This document shows positions 1 to 6,927 of a stretch of 11,250 bases of DNA, piece by piece. Under the pieces are notes generated by a model. The model had not been told where the DNA came from. It saw only the letters and a program-made list of their open reading frames with translations, and made no database searches. Within the stretch, counting starts at the first letter, position 1, and every line of letters starts with the position of its first letter. This DNA comes from an uncultured Clostridia bacterium (GTDB taxonomy: Bacteria > Bacillota_A > Clostridia > Oscillospirales > Oscillospiraceae), in NCBI GenBank assembly GCA_946408145.1, contig CAMJQX010000032.1, positions 1 through 11,250 of the forward strand, in the 5' to 3' direction. A program made the translations under genes and the position numbers.

Positions 1-1408
1 GGCTGGGGCCGGGGGCGGATTTGGAGGTGCGGATCTCCACGATGTCGCCGTTCTGCAGAACGTAATCGTAGGTGACGATGCGCCCGTTGACCTTGGCCCC
101 GACCATGTGGTTGCCCACGTCGGAGTGGATCGCATAGGCAAAGTCGATGGGCGTGGCGCCGGCGGGGAGATTGATCACATCCCCCTTGGGTGAGAAGACG
201 AATACCTCGTCGGCGAACATGTCGATCTTCAGATCATGGAAGAAATCCTGTGCGTCGGATTCCTGCTGGCTCTCCAGCAGGCGTCTGACCCAGGCGAATT
301 TATCCTCGTCGCCCTGCCGCAGGGCGCTGCCGCCGTCGTTCATCTTGTACTTCCAGTGGGCGGCGATGCCGTACTCGGCGGTGTGATGCATGTCCCAGGT
401 GCGGATCTGCACCTCGAAGGGGATGCCCTCGGAACCGATAACGGTCGTGTGCACGCTCTGGTACATGTTGGGCTTCGGGGTCGAGATATAATCCTTGAAG
501 CGGCCGGGCACGGGCTTGAACATATAGTGGATGAGACCCAGGACATTGTAGCAGTCCGGGATCGTGTCCACGATCACGCGAAAGGCGCAGAGATCGAAGA
601 TGCCGTTGATGTCAAGCTTCTGCGCGTACATTTTGCGATAGATGGAGTAGACGTGCTTGATGCGGCAGTAGATCGTGCATTCGATACCCTCTGCGTTCAG
701 GCGGGTCTGGATCTTCTCCTTCATGCTGTCCATGAAGGCCTCCAGCTGCGGCATCTTCGCATCGAGCGAGTCGGTGATCTCCTTATAGCCCTGCGGATCC
801 AGATACTGCAGCGCCAGATCCTCCAGCTCCCACTTGGCCTGCTGCATGCCGAGGCGGTGGGCGATCGGGGCGTAGATCTCCATGGTCTCCAGCGACTTGG
901 TGCGCTGCTTCTCCGGAGACTGATAGGCCATCGTGCGCATGTTGTGCAGACGGTCGGCGATCTTGATGAGGATCACGCGGATGTCCTTGGCCATGGCCAT
1001 GAGCATCTTGCGCAGGTTCTCCATCTGCTCTTCTTCTTTGGTGGCGTACTGCATCCGCGTCAGCTTGGTGACGCCTTCCACGATGTCCGCCACCGCCGGA
1101 CCGAACTCGTGGGCGATGTCGGCGTGGGTGAGCGTGGTATCCTCGATGACGTCGTGCAGCAGCGCCGCAATGATGGAGTCCTCATCCAGACCGAGATCCA
1201 CGGAGATGTCGGCCGCGGCGACACAGTGCGTAACGTAGGGGGAGCCGTCCTTCCGCTTTTGCCCTTCATGAGCGGCTCTGGCCATCTCATAGGCGGAGCG
1301 GATCCGCGCCAGATCCATGGTGTGGCTGCTGCGGATCTTCTCCTCCAGCTCGGCGTACATCTGATCCGGGTCAAGAGGCGTATTCAGTTTTCTCTCTTCC
1401 TCAGCCAT
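1..1408 (-). CDS. rel: Bifunctional (p)ppGpp synthetase/hydrolase Rel, partial (C-terminus beyond the left edge)
   Basis: RelA/SpoT-homologue enzyme that makes (p)ppGpp from ATP and GTP/GDP and hydrolyses it, setting the stringent response in the cytoplasm. The first 469 codons are present. The N-terminal HD hydrolase domain shows H61, H85-D86 and the E89-D90 pair (HDVIEDT), plus a later IKIADRLHNMR segment. The synthetase domain shows RFKD at 303-306 (the RXKD form typical of bifunctional enzymes, not the EXDD of RelA), then YQSVHTTV from Y316 and an EVQIRT motif. A TGS domain follows (EVFVFSPKGDVINLPAGATP). The helical, zinc-finger and ACT regions are expected off the left edge. Both active sites look intact. 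Start ATG at 1408-1406 has TGAGG about 8 nt upstream. It lies 22 bp downstream of recJ on the same strand, so the two are probably cotranscribed. HCVA replaces the more usual HPxxVA after H61. The family call is secure. Confidence 0.96.
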   Translation of the reverse strand, partial: MAEEERKLNTPLDPDQMYAELEEKIRSSHTMDLARIRSAYEMARAAHEGQKRKDGSPYVTHCVAAADISVDLGLDEDSIIAALLHDVIEDTTLTHADIAHEFGPAVADIVEGVTKLTRMQYATKEEEQMENLRKMLMAMAKDIRVILIKIADRLHNMRTMAYQSPEKQRTKSLETMEIYAPIAHRLGMQQAKWELEDLALQYLDPQGYKEITDSLDAKMPQLEAFMDSMKEKIQTRLNAEGIECTIYCRIKHVYSIYRKMYAQKLDINGIFDLCAFRVIVDTIPDCYNVLGLIHYMFKPVPGRFKDYISTPKPNMYQSVHTTVIGSEGIPFEVQIRTWDMHHTAEYGIAAHWKYKMNDGGSALRQGDEDKFAWVRRLLESQQESDAQDFFHDLKIDMFADEVFVFSPKGDVINLPAGATPIDFAYAIHSDVGNHMVGAKVNGRIVTYDYVLQNGDIVEIRTSKSAPGPS

Positions 1409-1430
1409 GAACGAAACCTCAGAATCGTGA

Positions 1431-3443
1431 TCATTTTGATTGAAGCTGCCGCAGGCGCCGCATGATCTCGGTCGCCTCCAGATCGGCCTTTCCGTCGATC
1501 TCGGCGCGCCTGGCGCCGTACAGCGTCCCATCCTCGCTCTTCAGCAGCCCAGCCTCCAGGAAGGCGGAGAGACAAAGGCAGAAGCTCTCCGGCGCCATAC
1601 CGGGCGGACAGAGGGCCAGCAGCGCATCCAGCTCACGGGGAAGGGGAGTGCTGCCGCAGTCGGAGCGCCAGAGCCGGATAAAATCCGCGCGCTCCGGGCA
1701 GTAGACCGCGGCGGCCCAGAGGGCGGCGCCGTCGTTCCGCGCGATCAGCTCGCACAGCTCGTCCGGCCGGTGCCGCCGCGCTGCGCAGAGCACGAGCTGG
1801 ACCGAGACATGGCCGCGATAGTCGTTGATCTGCGGCGTGAAAGCCAGATCCGCACGGTCGCCCTCGTGAAGACCGAGAGAGTCCGAAGAGTGCGAGAAGA
1901 AAATCCCCTCAAAACGGCTTCGGCCGGCGTGGACGCGCACGCGCATATGACGCCCGCCGCCCACATTGGAGACTGACTCGAGCTCGACGTCCGACAGGCA
2001 GAAGACGGGCTTTTGATTGCCGTTTCCGTATGGTTCGAGCAGATCCAGCTCCCGGATGTTCTCAACACTGAGAACAGAGGGGTCGCGGATCAGCAGATCG
2101 CATTGCACCTCAGGCTGTTTCTCGGTTGCGTGCTGTCGGTAGTATTCGCACAGCGCCTTTCGAAAGGCGTCGATATTCTCCGGCGCGATGGTGAGACCTG
2201 CGGCCAGCGCGTGGCCGCCGAAGCCCTGAAGCTGATCCGAGCAGGCCGAGAGTGCGTCGTAGAGATTGAAGCCGCCATGACTGCGGCAGGAGCCTTTTCC
2301 CTGATCGCCCATCATGCAGATCATGATCGCGGGAACGCAGTACTGTTCGGCCAGACGCGAGGCGGCGATCCCGATGACGCCCTGATGCCAGCGGTCGCTG
2401 GCCAGCACGATCGGCCCGTCCGGCGTCTGCCCGGCAAGCAGCGCCTGCGCCTCCTGCCAGATCTCCGTTTCGATGCTCTGGCGCTGACGGTTGAGCTCAC
2501 AGAGCTCGGCGGCCAGAGAGGCGGCTTCCGTCTCGTCGGTACACATGAGCAGCTCGGCCGCCTTGACGGCCTGACCGAGCCTGCCGGCCGCATTGAGCCG
2601 CGGCGCAAGGCTGAAGCCGATGGCGGAGGCGGTCAGATGCGCGGCGTCCACCCCTGCTTCCTTCAGCATGGCCGAAAAGCCGGGAAGAGGATCGTCCTTG
2701 AGCTTGTTCAGACCCTGCCGAACCAGAAAACGGTTTTCGTCGACAAGCGGCATGACGTCCGCCACCGTGCCGACTGCCACCAGATCCGCGTATCGCGCCA
2801 GCATGGCCGCCCCGTCCCCGTCGCAGGCGCTGACCAGCTTGAGCGCCACGCCGACGCCGGCGAGATAGGGATTCGGATAGGGGTCGCCCTCCATCTTGCA
2901 GTCGATCACCGCGACCGCGTCGGGCAGCGCGCCGTTCTTGCACTCGTGGTGATCGGTGATGATCACGTCGATCCCGAGAGAGCGGGCATATTCCGTCTCT
3001 TCCACGGCGGTGATGCCGCAGTCCACCGTGATGATGAGGTTCACGCCTTCGTCGTGCAGCGTGTCCAGCGCACTGCGGTTGAGGCCGTAGCCCTCCTCAC
3101 TGCGGTCGGGGATGTAGGGGATGCAGGAGAGACCCTGCCTGCGCAGGTAATCGGTAACGATGCAGGTGGCGGTGATCCCGTCCACATCATAGTCTCCGTA
3201 GACCGCCACGCGTTCATCGAGGCGGATCGCCTGCATGATGCGCTCTTTTGCGACGGCCATCCCGCCCATCAGCATAGGATCGTGCAGGCAGTCCGTCCCG
3301 CTCTCCAAAAGGCGGCGGGCGTCCCTCGCCGTTTTCACGCCGCGCAGCGTCAGCACAGCGGCAAGCAGCGGACCGCAGCCCGCCTGCAGCAGTTCCTCAG
3401 AGACCTCCGGCCGGGAATATGGAATTGTCCAGCCTTTCTTCAT
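1431..3443 (-). CDS. recJ: Single-stranded-DNA-specific 5'-3' exonuclease RecJ
   Basis: Cytoplasmic exonuclease of recombination and mismatch/base-excision repair that degrades 5' single-stranded DNA; DHH superfamily with two-metal catalysis. The 670-residue product shows the DHH phosphoesterase motifs in order: YGDYDVDG (82-89), ITVDCGI around D141, TDHH (D164-H166), and LAGVGVALKL. The DHHA1 domain follows, with a WHQGVIGIAASRLAE segment and GFGGHALAAGL, then an OB-like region. A C-terminal extension of roughly 100 residues ends in a basic, helical tail; its role is not clear to me, though extended RecJ proteins are known in Firmicutes. I chose ATG at 3443 because AGG lies 8 nt upstream. 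A GTG two codons earlier (3449) would leave only 2 nt to that AGG. The gene follows the LOG-family gene but a hairpin and an AT-rich promoter-like stretch separate them. rel follows after 22 bp, without the intervening apt found in Bacillus. Confidence 0.96.
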   Translation of the reverse strand: MKKGWTIPYSRPEVSEELLQAGCGPLLAAVLTLRGVKTARDARRLLESGTDCLHDPMLMGGMAVAKERIMQAIRLDERVAVYGDYDVDGITATCIVTDYLRRQGLSCIPYIPDRSEEGYGLNRSALDTLHDEGVNLIITVDCGITAVEETEYARSLGIDVIITDHHECKNGALPDAVAVIDCKMEGDPYPNPYLAGVGVALKLVSACDGDGAAMLARYADLVAVGTVADVMPLVDENRFLVRQGLNKLKDDPLPGFSAMLKEAGVDAAHLTASAIGFSLAPRLNAAGRLGQAVKAAELLMCTDETEAASLAAELCELNRQRQSIETEIWQEAQALLAGQTPDGPIVLASDRWHQGVIGIAASRLAEQYCVPAIMICMMGDQGKGSCRSHGGFNLYDALSACSDQLQGFGGHALAAGLTIAPENIDAFRKALCEYYRQHATEKQPEVQCDLLIRDPSVLSVENIRELDLLEPYGNGNQKPVFCLSDVELESVSNVGGGRHMRVRVHAGRSRFEGIFFSHSSDSLGLHEGDRADLAFTPQINDYRGHVSVQLVLCAARRHRPDELCELIARNDGAALWAAAVYCPERADFIRLWRSDCGSTPLPRELDALLALCPPGMAPESFCLCLSAFLEAGLLKSEDGTLYGARRAEIDGKADLEATEIMRRLRQLQSK

Positions 3444-3471
3444 AAGCACAACCTATATTCACATTTATTTC

Positions 3472-3490
3472 TTTATTATATTATAATAAC
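3472..3490 (-). promoter_or_regulatory. AT-rich promoter-like tract upstream of recJ-rel
   Basis: Read on the minus strand, this stretch holds two overlapping TATAAT hexamers (3485-3480 and 3480-3475), about 30 nt before the recJ start. It is strikingly AT-rich compared with the genes on either side. No good -35 box is visible at normal spacing; the best candidate falls inside the neighbouring terminator hairpin. It is the only place in the gap where a recJ promoter fits well, but the exact hexamers are uncertain. Confidence 0.35.
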
Positions 3491-3494
3491 AAAT

Positions 3495-3526
3495 ATCTCC
3501 GTGCAATTCAATAGCTGCACGGAGAT
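3495..3526 (-). terminator. Hairpin terminator after the LOG-family gene
   Basis: Perfect 11-bp inverted repeat: ATCTCCGTGCA at 3495-3505 and TGCACGGAGAT at 3516-3526, with a 10-nt loop. It starts 34 nt after the stop codon of the leftward LOG-family gene. On the minus strand it is followed by ATTTGTTATT, a moderate U-rich tract. The plus-strand side also has TTTCTTGTTT, but no rightward gene ends here, so minus-strand function is inferred. Confidence 0.7.
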
Positions 3527-3560
3527 TTCTTGTTTCCCGCCGTTTGGCGGCAGTATCGGA

Positions 3561-4142
3561 TTATTTGCTGTAGTCGACGAGCCTGCGGCTGCTGCCGCTG
3601 ATCGGCCTGTCGTGCAGGAGCTCTTCGAGCGCCTGTGCGGGAGAAGTGCAGAGGTGGAAGAGCAGCAGACACTGACGGCTCATGAAGCCGCCGTCTGCAG
3701 CTTTTTCGAGCATGTGCAGCAGCTCGTCATAATAGCCGAGCGTGTTGAGGACTGCCATGGGCTTGGCATGGCGGCCGAGCTGCTTGAGCGTGAGCATCTC
3801 GAAGAATTCTTCCAGCGTACCGATGCCGCCGGGCATCACGAGAAAAGCGTCGCTCTCCCTGTCCATGGCGGCCTTGCGCTCGCGCATGCTCTCGGTGAAG
3901 ACAAAACGGGTGCAGCCATTATAGAGGATCCCCGGCTCGTCAAAGAAACGCGGGGCGATCCCGATGATCTCGCCGCCCCGTTCCGCCGCGCCTCGCGCGC
4001 AGGCGCCCATCAAACCGTGAGCCCCGCCGCCGAATACCAGCGTGTGCCCGCCCTCGGCAAGCAGATTGCCGAAGCTGTGCGCGTCTTCAAAGTATTTCGG
4101 ATCCAGTTCGCTGCCGGAAGCCCCGAAAATGCAGATCTTCAT
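3561..4142 (-). CDS. LOG-family (TIGR00730) nucleotide 5'-monophosphate phosphoribohydrolase
   Basis: Rossmann-fold enzyme of the Lonely Guy/YvdD-like family. Members cleave the N-glycosidic bond of nucleoside monophosphates such as AMP or cytokinin riboside monophosphates, releasing base and ribose 5-phosphate; the bacterial physiological substrate is often unknown. The 193-residue protein has the expected length and motifs: GGGAHGLMG (38-46), SMRERK (85-90), and the family signature PGGIGTLEE (104-112) with E112. No signal peptide or membrane segment, so cytoplasmic. Start ATG at 4142-4140 is preceded by GGGAG with 7-nt spacing. It diverges from the zinc importer operon across a 112-bp gap and is closed downstream by a hairpin, so it is probably monocistronic. 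It could be misannotated as lysine decarboxylase, an old and incorrect family label. Family call is strong; substrate is not determined. Confidence 0.93.
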   Translation of the reverse strand: MKICIFGASGSELDPKYFEDAHSFGNLLAEGGHTLVFGGGAHGLMGACARGAAERGGEIIGIAPRFFDEPGILYNGCTRFVFTESMRERKAAMDRESDAFLVMPGGIGTLEEFFEMLTLKQLGRHAKPMAVLNTLGYYDELLHMLEKAADGGFMSRQCLLLFHLCTSPAQALEELLHDRPISGSSRRLVDYSK

Positions 4143-4166
4143 GTTTCTTCTCCCGCTTTTTTTGCT

Positions 4167-4195
4167 ATTTTAGCATATCCGGCGAGATTTGAAAA
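4167..4195 (-). promoter_or_regulatory. Putative promoter of the LOG-family gene
   Basis: Minus-strand hexamers TTTTCA (4195-4190) and TAAAAT (4172-4167) are separated by 17 bp. A TGC precedes the -10 (TGCTAAAAT), giving an extended -10. The -10 lies about 25 nt upstream of the LOG start codon. The -35 is weak, but the spacing and extended -10 are good. Confidence 0.5.
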
Positions 4196-4206
4196 GACTT
4201 GGTCTT
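4194..4206. promoter_or_regulatory. Small inverted repeat between the divergent promoters
   Basis: AAGAC-TTG-GTCTT, a perfect 5-bp inverted repeat with 3-nt centre. It overlaps the -35 region of the leftward promoter by 2 bp and of the rightward importer promoter by 2 bp. Its position suits an operator for one or both genes, but it is short and could be chance. It does not match the Zur or AdcR operator patterns I know. Confidence 0.3.
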
Positions 4207-4233
4207 GACGAAATGCGCGCGATTCGGTATTCT
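4205..4233 (+). promoter_or_regulatory. Putative promoter of the metal importer operon
   Basis: TTGACG (4205-4210), 17-bp spacer, then TATTCT (4228-4233), each an imperfect sigma-A hexamer. A TATAAA at 4234-4239 lies just downstream but at poor spacing. The gap to the ATG at 4255 would give a short leader of about 15 nt containing the GGAG ribosome binding site. Confidence 0.5.
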
Positions 4234-4254
4234 TATAAAGATTGGAGTGAGACC

Positions 4255-5190
4255 ATGAAAAGACTGCTGAGCATCCTTTTGATGCTCGTCCTGCTGTTGT
4301 CCCTCTGGGGCTGCGGCGCGGAACCTGAGGAGCCGCAGAGCGGCCTGCGCATCGTGACGACCGTGTTTCCCGCCTATGACTTTGCGCGGCAGATCGCCGG
4401 CGAGCGGGCGGCGGTGACGCTGCTGCTCCCGCCCGGCGCGGAGGCACACAGCTTCGAGCCTACCGCGAAAGACATGGCGCGCATCCAGAGCGCCGATCTC
4501 TTTTTCCGCTGCGGCGGCGAGTCCGAGGTCTGGGCGGAAAAGCTGCTGGAGAGCGGCGAAGAGATCCGCTCGCTCGCCATGCTCGACTGTGTCGACGCGC
4601 TGGAAGAGGAGCACGCGGAAGGGATGCAGATCCCGCATGAGGAGCACGAGGAGGAAGAGACCGAGTACGACGAGCACGTCTGGACCTCGCCGGTGAATGC
4701 GATCCGCATCTGTGAGGCCCTGTGCGGGGAGCTCTGCGCGATCGACCCGGAAGGGGAGAGCGTCTATCGGGAGAATCTGCGCGGCTATACGGAAAAGCTG
4801 CGCGCGCTGGACGCCGCGTTCCGCCAGGTCGTGGAGGGGGCTCGTTTTCACACCATGGTCTTCGCCGACCGCTTCCCGGTCCGATACTTTGTGGAGGAGT
4901 ACGGGCTGACCTATTTTGCCGCCTTTCCCGGCTGTGCGGAGGACACCGAGCCCTCGGCGCGGACGGTCGCCTTCCTGATCGACCGGGTGCGGGAGCAGGG
5001 GCTCCCGGCGGTGTTTTATATCGAGTTTTCCAACGAGAAAATGGCGGACATGATCTGCGAGGACACAGGCTGCGCGAAGCTCCTGTTCCACTCCTGCCAC
5101 AACGTCAGCGCGGACGAGCTGCGTGACGGCGTCGGCTATCTGGAGCTGATGCAGAAAAACCTTGAGGCATTGAAGGAGGCCCTGGGCTGA
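4255..5190 (+). CDS. znuA: Zinc (or manganese) ABC transporter substrate-binding lipoprotein, ZnuA/TroA-like
   Basis: Cluster A-I metal-binding lipoprotein that captures Zn2+ (or Mn2+) outside the membrane and delivers it to the permease. The 311-residue product begins with a type II signal peptide: KR, a long hydrophobic run, and lipobox LWGC with the lipidated C20. The fold segments IVTTVFPAYDFARQIAG and LLPPGAEAHSFEP give ligand H65. An acidic, His-containing loop (117-141; H120, H128, H131, then DEHVW with H141) is typical of zinc rather than manganese binders. The usual third His region reads FADRF (203-207), so its ligand differs from E. coli ZnuA. A C-terminal FHSCHNVS segment supplies more His. 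Start ATG 4255 has GGAG 7 nt upstream and begins the signal peptide; an upstream in-frame codon at 4189 would spoil it and lacks a binding site. First gene of a three-gene importer operon, stop overlapping the ATPase start. Confidence 0.93.
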   Translation: MKRLLSILLMLVLLLSLWGCGAEPEEPQSGLRIVTTVFPAYDFARQIAGERAAVTLLLPPGAEAHSFEPTAKDMARIQSADLFFRCGGESEVWAEKLLESGEEIRSLAMLDCVDALEEEHAEGMQIPHEEHEEEETEYDEHVWTSPVNAIRICEALCGELCAIDPEGESVYRENLRGYTEKLRALDAAFRQVVEGARFHTMVFADRFPVRYFVEEYGLTYFAAFPGCAEDTEPSARTVAFLIDRVREQGLPAVFYIEFSNEKMADMICEDTGCAKLLFHSCHNVSADELRDGVGYLELMQKNLEALKEALG

Positions 5191-5897
5191 TGGCCATATT
5201 GGAATGTGAAGATCTGAGCTTCGGCTATGACGGGGAGACCGTGCTGGAGGGCGTGAACTTTGCCCTCAGCGCCGGCGACTATCTCTGCGTGGTCGGCGAA
5301 AACGGCTCGGGAAAGTCTACGCTCATCAAGGGCCTGCTCGGGCTCAAGGCGCCGGACAAGGGGAGTATCCGCTTCGGAGACGGCCTGCTGAGCACGGAGA
5401 TCGGTTATCTGCCGCAGCAGACGCAGATCCAGCGGGATTTCCCTGCCAGCGTACGCGAGGTCGTGCTCTCCGGCTGCCTCAATTCCCTCGGCCGCAGGCT
5501 CCACTACAATGCCGACGACAGGCAGCGCGCCGCTATGAATCTGGAGCGCATGGGCATCGAAGACCTGGCGGACAAGAGCTATCACGAGCTCTCCGGCGGC
5601 CAGCAGCAGCGCGTGCTGCTCGCGCGGGCTCTGTGTGCGACAAAGAAGCTCCTGCTGCTCGACGAGCCGGTGACCGGCCTCGACCCCATCGCCACGGGTG
5701 AGATGTACAACCTCATCAAGCTCGTCAATCTCTGCGACGGCATCACGGTGATCATGGTCTCCCATGACATCCACGCCGCCGTGCGCTATGCCACGCATAT
5801 CCTGCATCTCGGCCATGAACAGCTCTTTTTCGGCAGCTCCGCCGCGTACAGAGAGAGCAGTCTGGCCCGGCGTTTCCTGGGAGGTGGCAGACTGTGA
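5190..5897 (+). CDS. znuC: Zinc/manganese ABC transporter ATP-binding protein, ZnuC-like
   Basis: Cytoplasmic ATPase that powers the importer by binding the membrane subunit as a dimer. The 235-residue protein is normal for ZnuC. It shows Walker A GENGSGKST (36-44), Q-loop YLPQQ (73-77), ABC signature LSGGQQQR (134-141), Walker B LLLLDEP (154-160), D-loop GLDP, and the switch histidine in VSHD (H192). The sequence after the Q-loop resembles the metal-transport subfamily. All catalytic residues are present. Its ATG shares one base with the preceding TGA (TGATG at 5188-5192), so translation is probably coupled to the lipoprotein gene. It overlaps the permease start by 4 bases. Metal specificity is inferred from the neighbour genes. 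Confidence 0.94.
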   Translation: MAILECEDLSFGYDGETVLEGVNFALSAGDYLCVVGENGSGKSTLIKGLLGLKAPDKGSIRFGDGLLSTEIGYLPQQTQIQRDFPASVREVVLSGCLNSLGRRLHYNADDRQRAAMNLERMGIEDLADKSYHELSGGQQQRVLLARALCATKKLLLLDEPVTGLDPIATGEMYNLIKLVNLCDGITVIMVSHDIHAAVRYATHILHLGHEQLFFGSSAAYRESSLARRFLGGGRL

Positions 5898-6703
5898 GCG
5901 AGATCGTCAGGATGCTGTCCTATCACTTCATGCAGCGCGCGCTGCTCGTCGGTGTGCTGGTGAGCCTCTGCGCGGCCCTGCTCGGCGTCTCGCTGGTGCT
6001 CAAGCGTTACTCCATGATCGGCGACGGCCTGAGCCATGTCGGCTTCGGCGCGCTCGCGATCGCCTCCGCGCTGCATCTGGCGCCGCTCGCCGTGGCTGTG
6101 CCGGTCGTGATCGCCGCCGCCGTGCTGCTGCTTCGCCTGAGCGAGAGCAAGAAGCTGAAAGGGGATGCGGCCATCGCCCTCATCTCCTCCAGCGCGCTGG
6201 CGATCGGCGTCATCAGCGTATCGGTGACGACGGGCATGAATACCGAAGTATCCAGCTATATGTTCGGTTCGATCCTCTCCCTGAGCCGGACGGACACGGT
6301 GCTGAGCGTGATCCTCTCCGCCGTCGTGCTGGCCCTGTTCATCGCCTTTTACCCGCGCCTCTTTGCCGTGACCTTTGACGAGACCTTCAGCCGGGCCACG
6401 GGCACAAAGACAGAAGTCTACAATACACTCCTCGCCGTGCTGACGGCGATCACCGTGGTCCTCGGCATGCGCATGATGGGTGCGCTGCTCATTTCGAGCC
6501 TGATCATCTTCCCGGCGCTTTCGGCCATGCGTGTATGCAGGAGCTTTCGCGCGGTCATCGTCACGGCTGCTGCGATCTCGGTCGGCTGCTTTCTGATCGG
6601 CGCCGTCGCCTCATACTTTCTGGAGACGCCGACCGGCGCGAGCATCGTGGCCGCCAATCTCCTCGCTTTCGCCGCGTTTTCCCTCGCCGGGCGGAGGCGC
6701 TGA
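5894..6703 (+). CDS. znuB: Zinc/manganese ABC transporter permease, ZnuB-like (ABC-3 family)
   Basis: Integral membrane subunit of the metal importer, expected to dimerise and form the translocation path. The 269-residue product is almost entirely hydrophobic, with about eight predicted membrane segments by eye. The family motif RYSMIGDGLSHVGFGALAIA (38-57) contains the conserved GDGLSH stretch. MMGALLISSLIIFPALSAM near the C-terminal third is also characteristic of ABC-3 permeases. Translation starts at GTG (5894), overlapping the ATPase stop in a GTGA arrangement. GGGAGG at 5879-5884 lies 9 nt upstream and supports this start. It is the last gene of the operon; a 14-bp hairpin follows 25 nt after the stop. 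Confidence 0.94.
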   Translation: MSEIVRMLSYHFMQRALLVGVLVSLCAALLGVSLVLKRYSMIGDGLSHVGFGALAIASALHLAPLAVAVPVVIAAAVLLLRLSESKKLKGDAAIALISSSALAIGVISVSVTTGMNTEVSSYMFGSILSLSRTDTVLSVILSAVVLALFIAFYPRLFAVTFDETFSRATGTKTEVYNTLLAVLTAITVVLGMRMMGALLISSLIIFPALSAMRVCRSFRAVIVTAAAISVGCFLIGAVASYFLETPTGASIVAANLLAFAAFSLAGRRR

Positions 6704-6728
6704 GGGTCGAAAAAGAATAGAAAAACGG

Positions 6729-6764
6729 AATGCATAAGCGCACGCCATTCTGCGCTTATGCATT
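6729..6764 (+). terminator. Strong hairpin terminator of the metal importer operon
   Basis: Perfect 14-bp stem: AATGCATAAGCGCA (6729-6742) pairs with TGCGCTTATGCATT (6751-6764), loop CGCCATTC. The plus strand continues ATTTTC. The upstream flank is A-rich (AAAAAGAATAGAAAAA), so the structure could also terminate minus-strand transcripts. It separates the metal operon from the amino-acid importer operon. Confidence 0.85.
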
Positions 6765-6843
6765 ATTTTCGTGAATACAGAGCGATATAATGAATAAACA
6801 TAAAAGAAAATAAAAATTCAGCGCATAAATTTGCAAAATTCTC
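6765..6843. other. AT-rich non-coding stretch upstream of the amino-acid importer promoter
   Basis: No gene fits here. The sequence is markedly AT-rich against the GC-rich genes and contains A-tracts just upstream of the -35 box, compatible with an UP element. A TATAAT occurs at 6786-6791 but I see no convincing -35 partner at normal spacing. Confidence 0.4.
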
Positions 6844-6872
6844 TTGACACGGATCCTCTCTTGTGATAATAT
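6844..6872 (+). promoter_or_regulatory. Sigma-A promoter of the amino-acid importer/hydrolase operon
   Basis: Consensus -35 TTGACA (6844-6849), 17-bp spacer, -10 TAATAT (6867-6872) with extended -10 TG at 6864-6865. The initiation site would fall near 6879, giving a leader of about 50 nt. This is the best-matching promoter in the window. Confidence 0.8.
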
Positions 6873-6877
6873 CACAA
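6861..6877. promoter_or_regulatory. Perfect 17-bp palindromic operator over the -10 box
   Basis: TTGTGATA-A-TATCACAA: two perfect 8-bp arms around a single central A, lying directly on the extended -10. Such placement implies steric repression of the operon. It resembles Rex (TTGTGAA-N4-TTCACAA) and CRP/FNR (TGTGA-N6-TCACA) sites, but the centre is one base shorter than in either, so the regulator is not identified. Confidence 0.65.
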
Positions 6878-6927
6878 TCGTCCAAGGGACAATTTATTAA
6901 AACTGACGAATTGTGAGGGCAAATGTT

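Noticed and set aside
236..1465. Long plus-strand open frame opposite rel
   Set aside because: It is antisense to an intact Rel with catalytic motifs, has no ribosome binding site of note, and gives a His/Val/Leu-rich translation typical of antisense frames.
2013..4208. Very long plus-strand open frame opposite recJ and the LOG-family gene
   Set aside because: It runs antisense to two genes with clear family motifs, crosses their intergenic terminator, and its translation shows no recognisable domain. GC-rich codon use produces such open antisense frames.
4143..4254. Zur box upstream of the metal importer
   Set aside because: I looked for a TCGTAAT-type inverted repeat and saw none; only the unrelated AAGAC-TTG-GTCTT repeat is present.
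4165..5100. 311-codon minus-strand open frame opposite the zinc-binding lipoprotein
   Set aside because: It runs through the divergent promoter region and has no recognisable protein features, whereas the plus-strand gene has a signal peptide and metal motifs.
6861..6877. Rex or CRP/FNR site
   Set aside because: Half-sites match but the spacing is 5 rather than 6 bases between TTGTGA and TCACAA, so I keep it as an unidentified operator.
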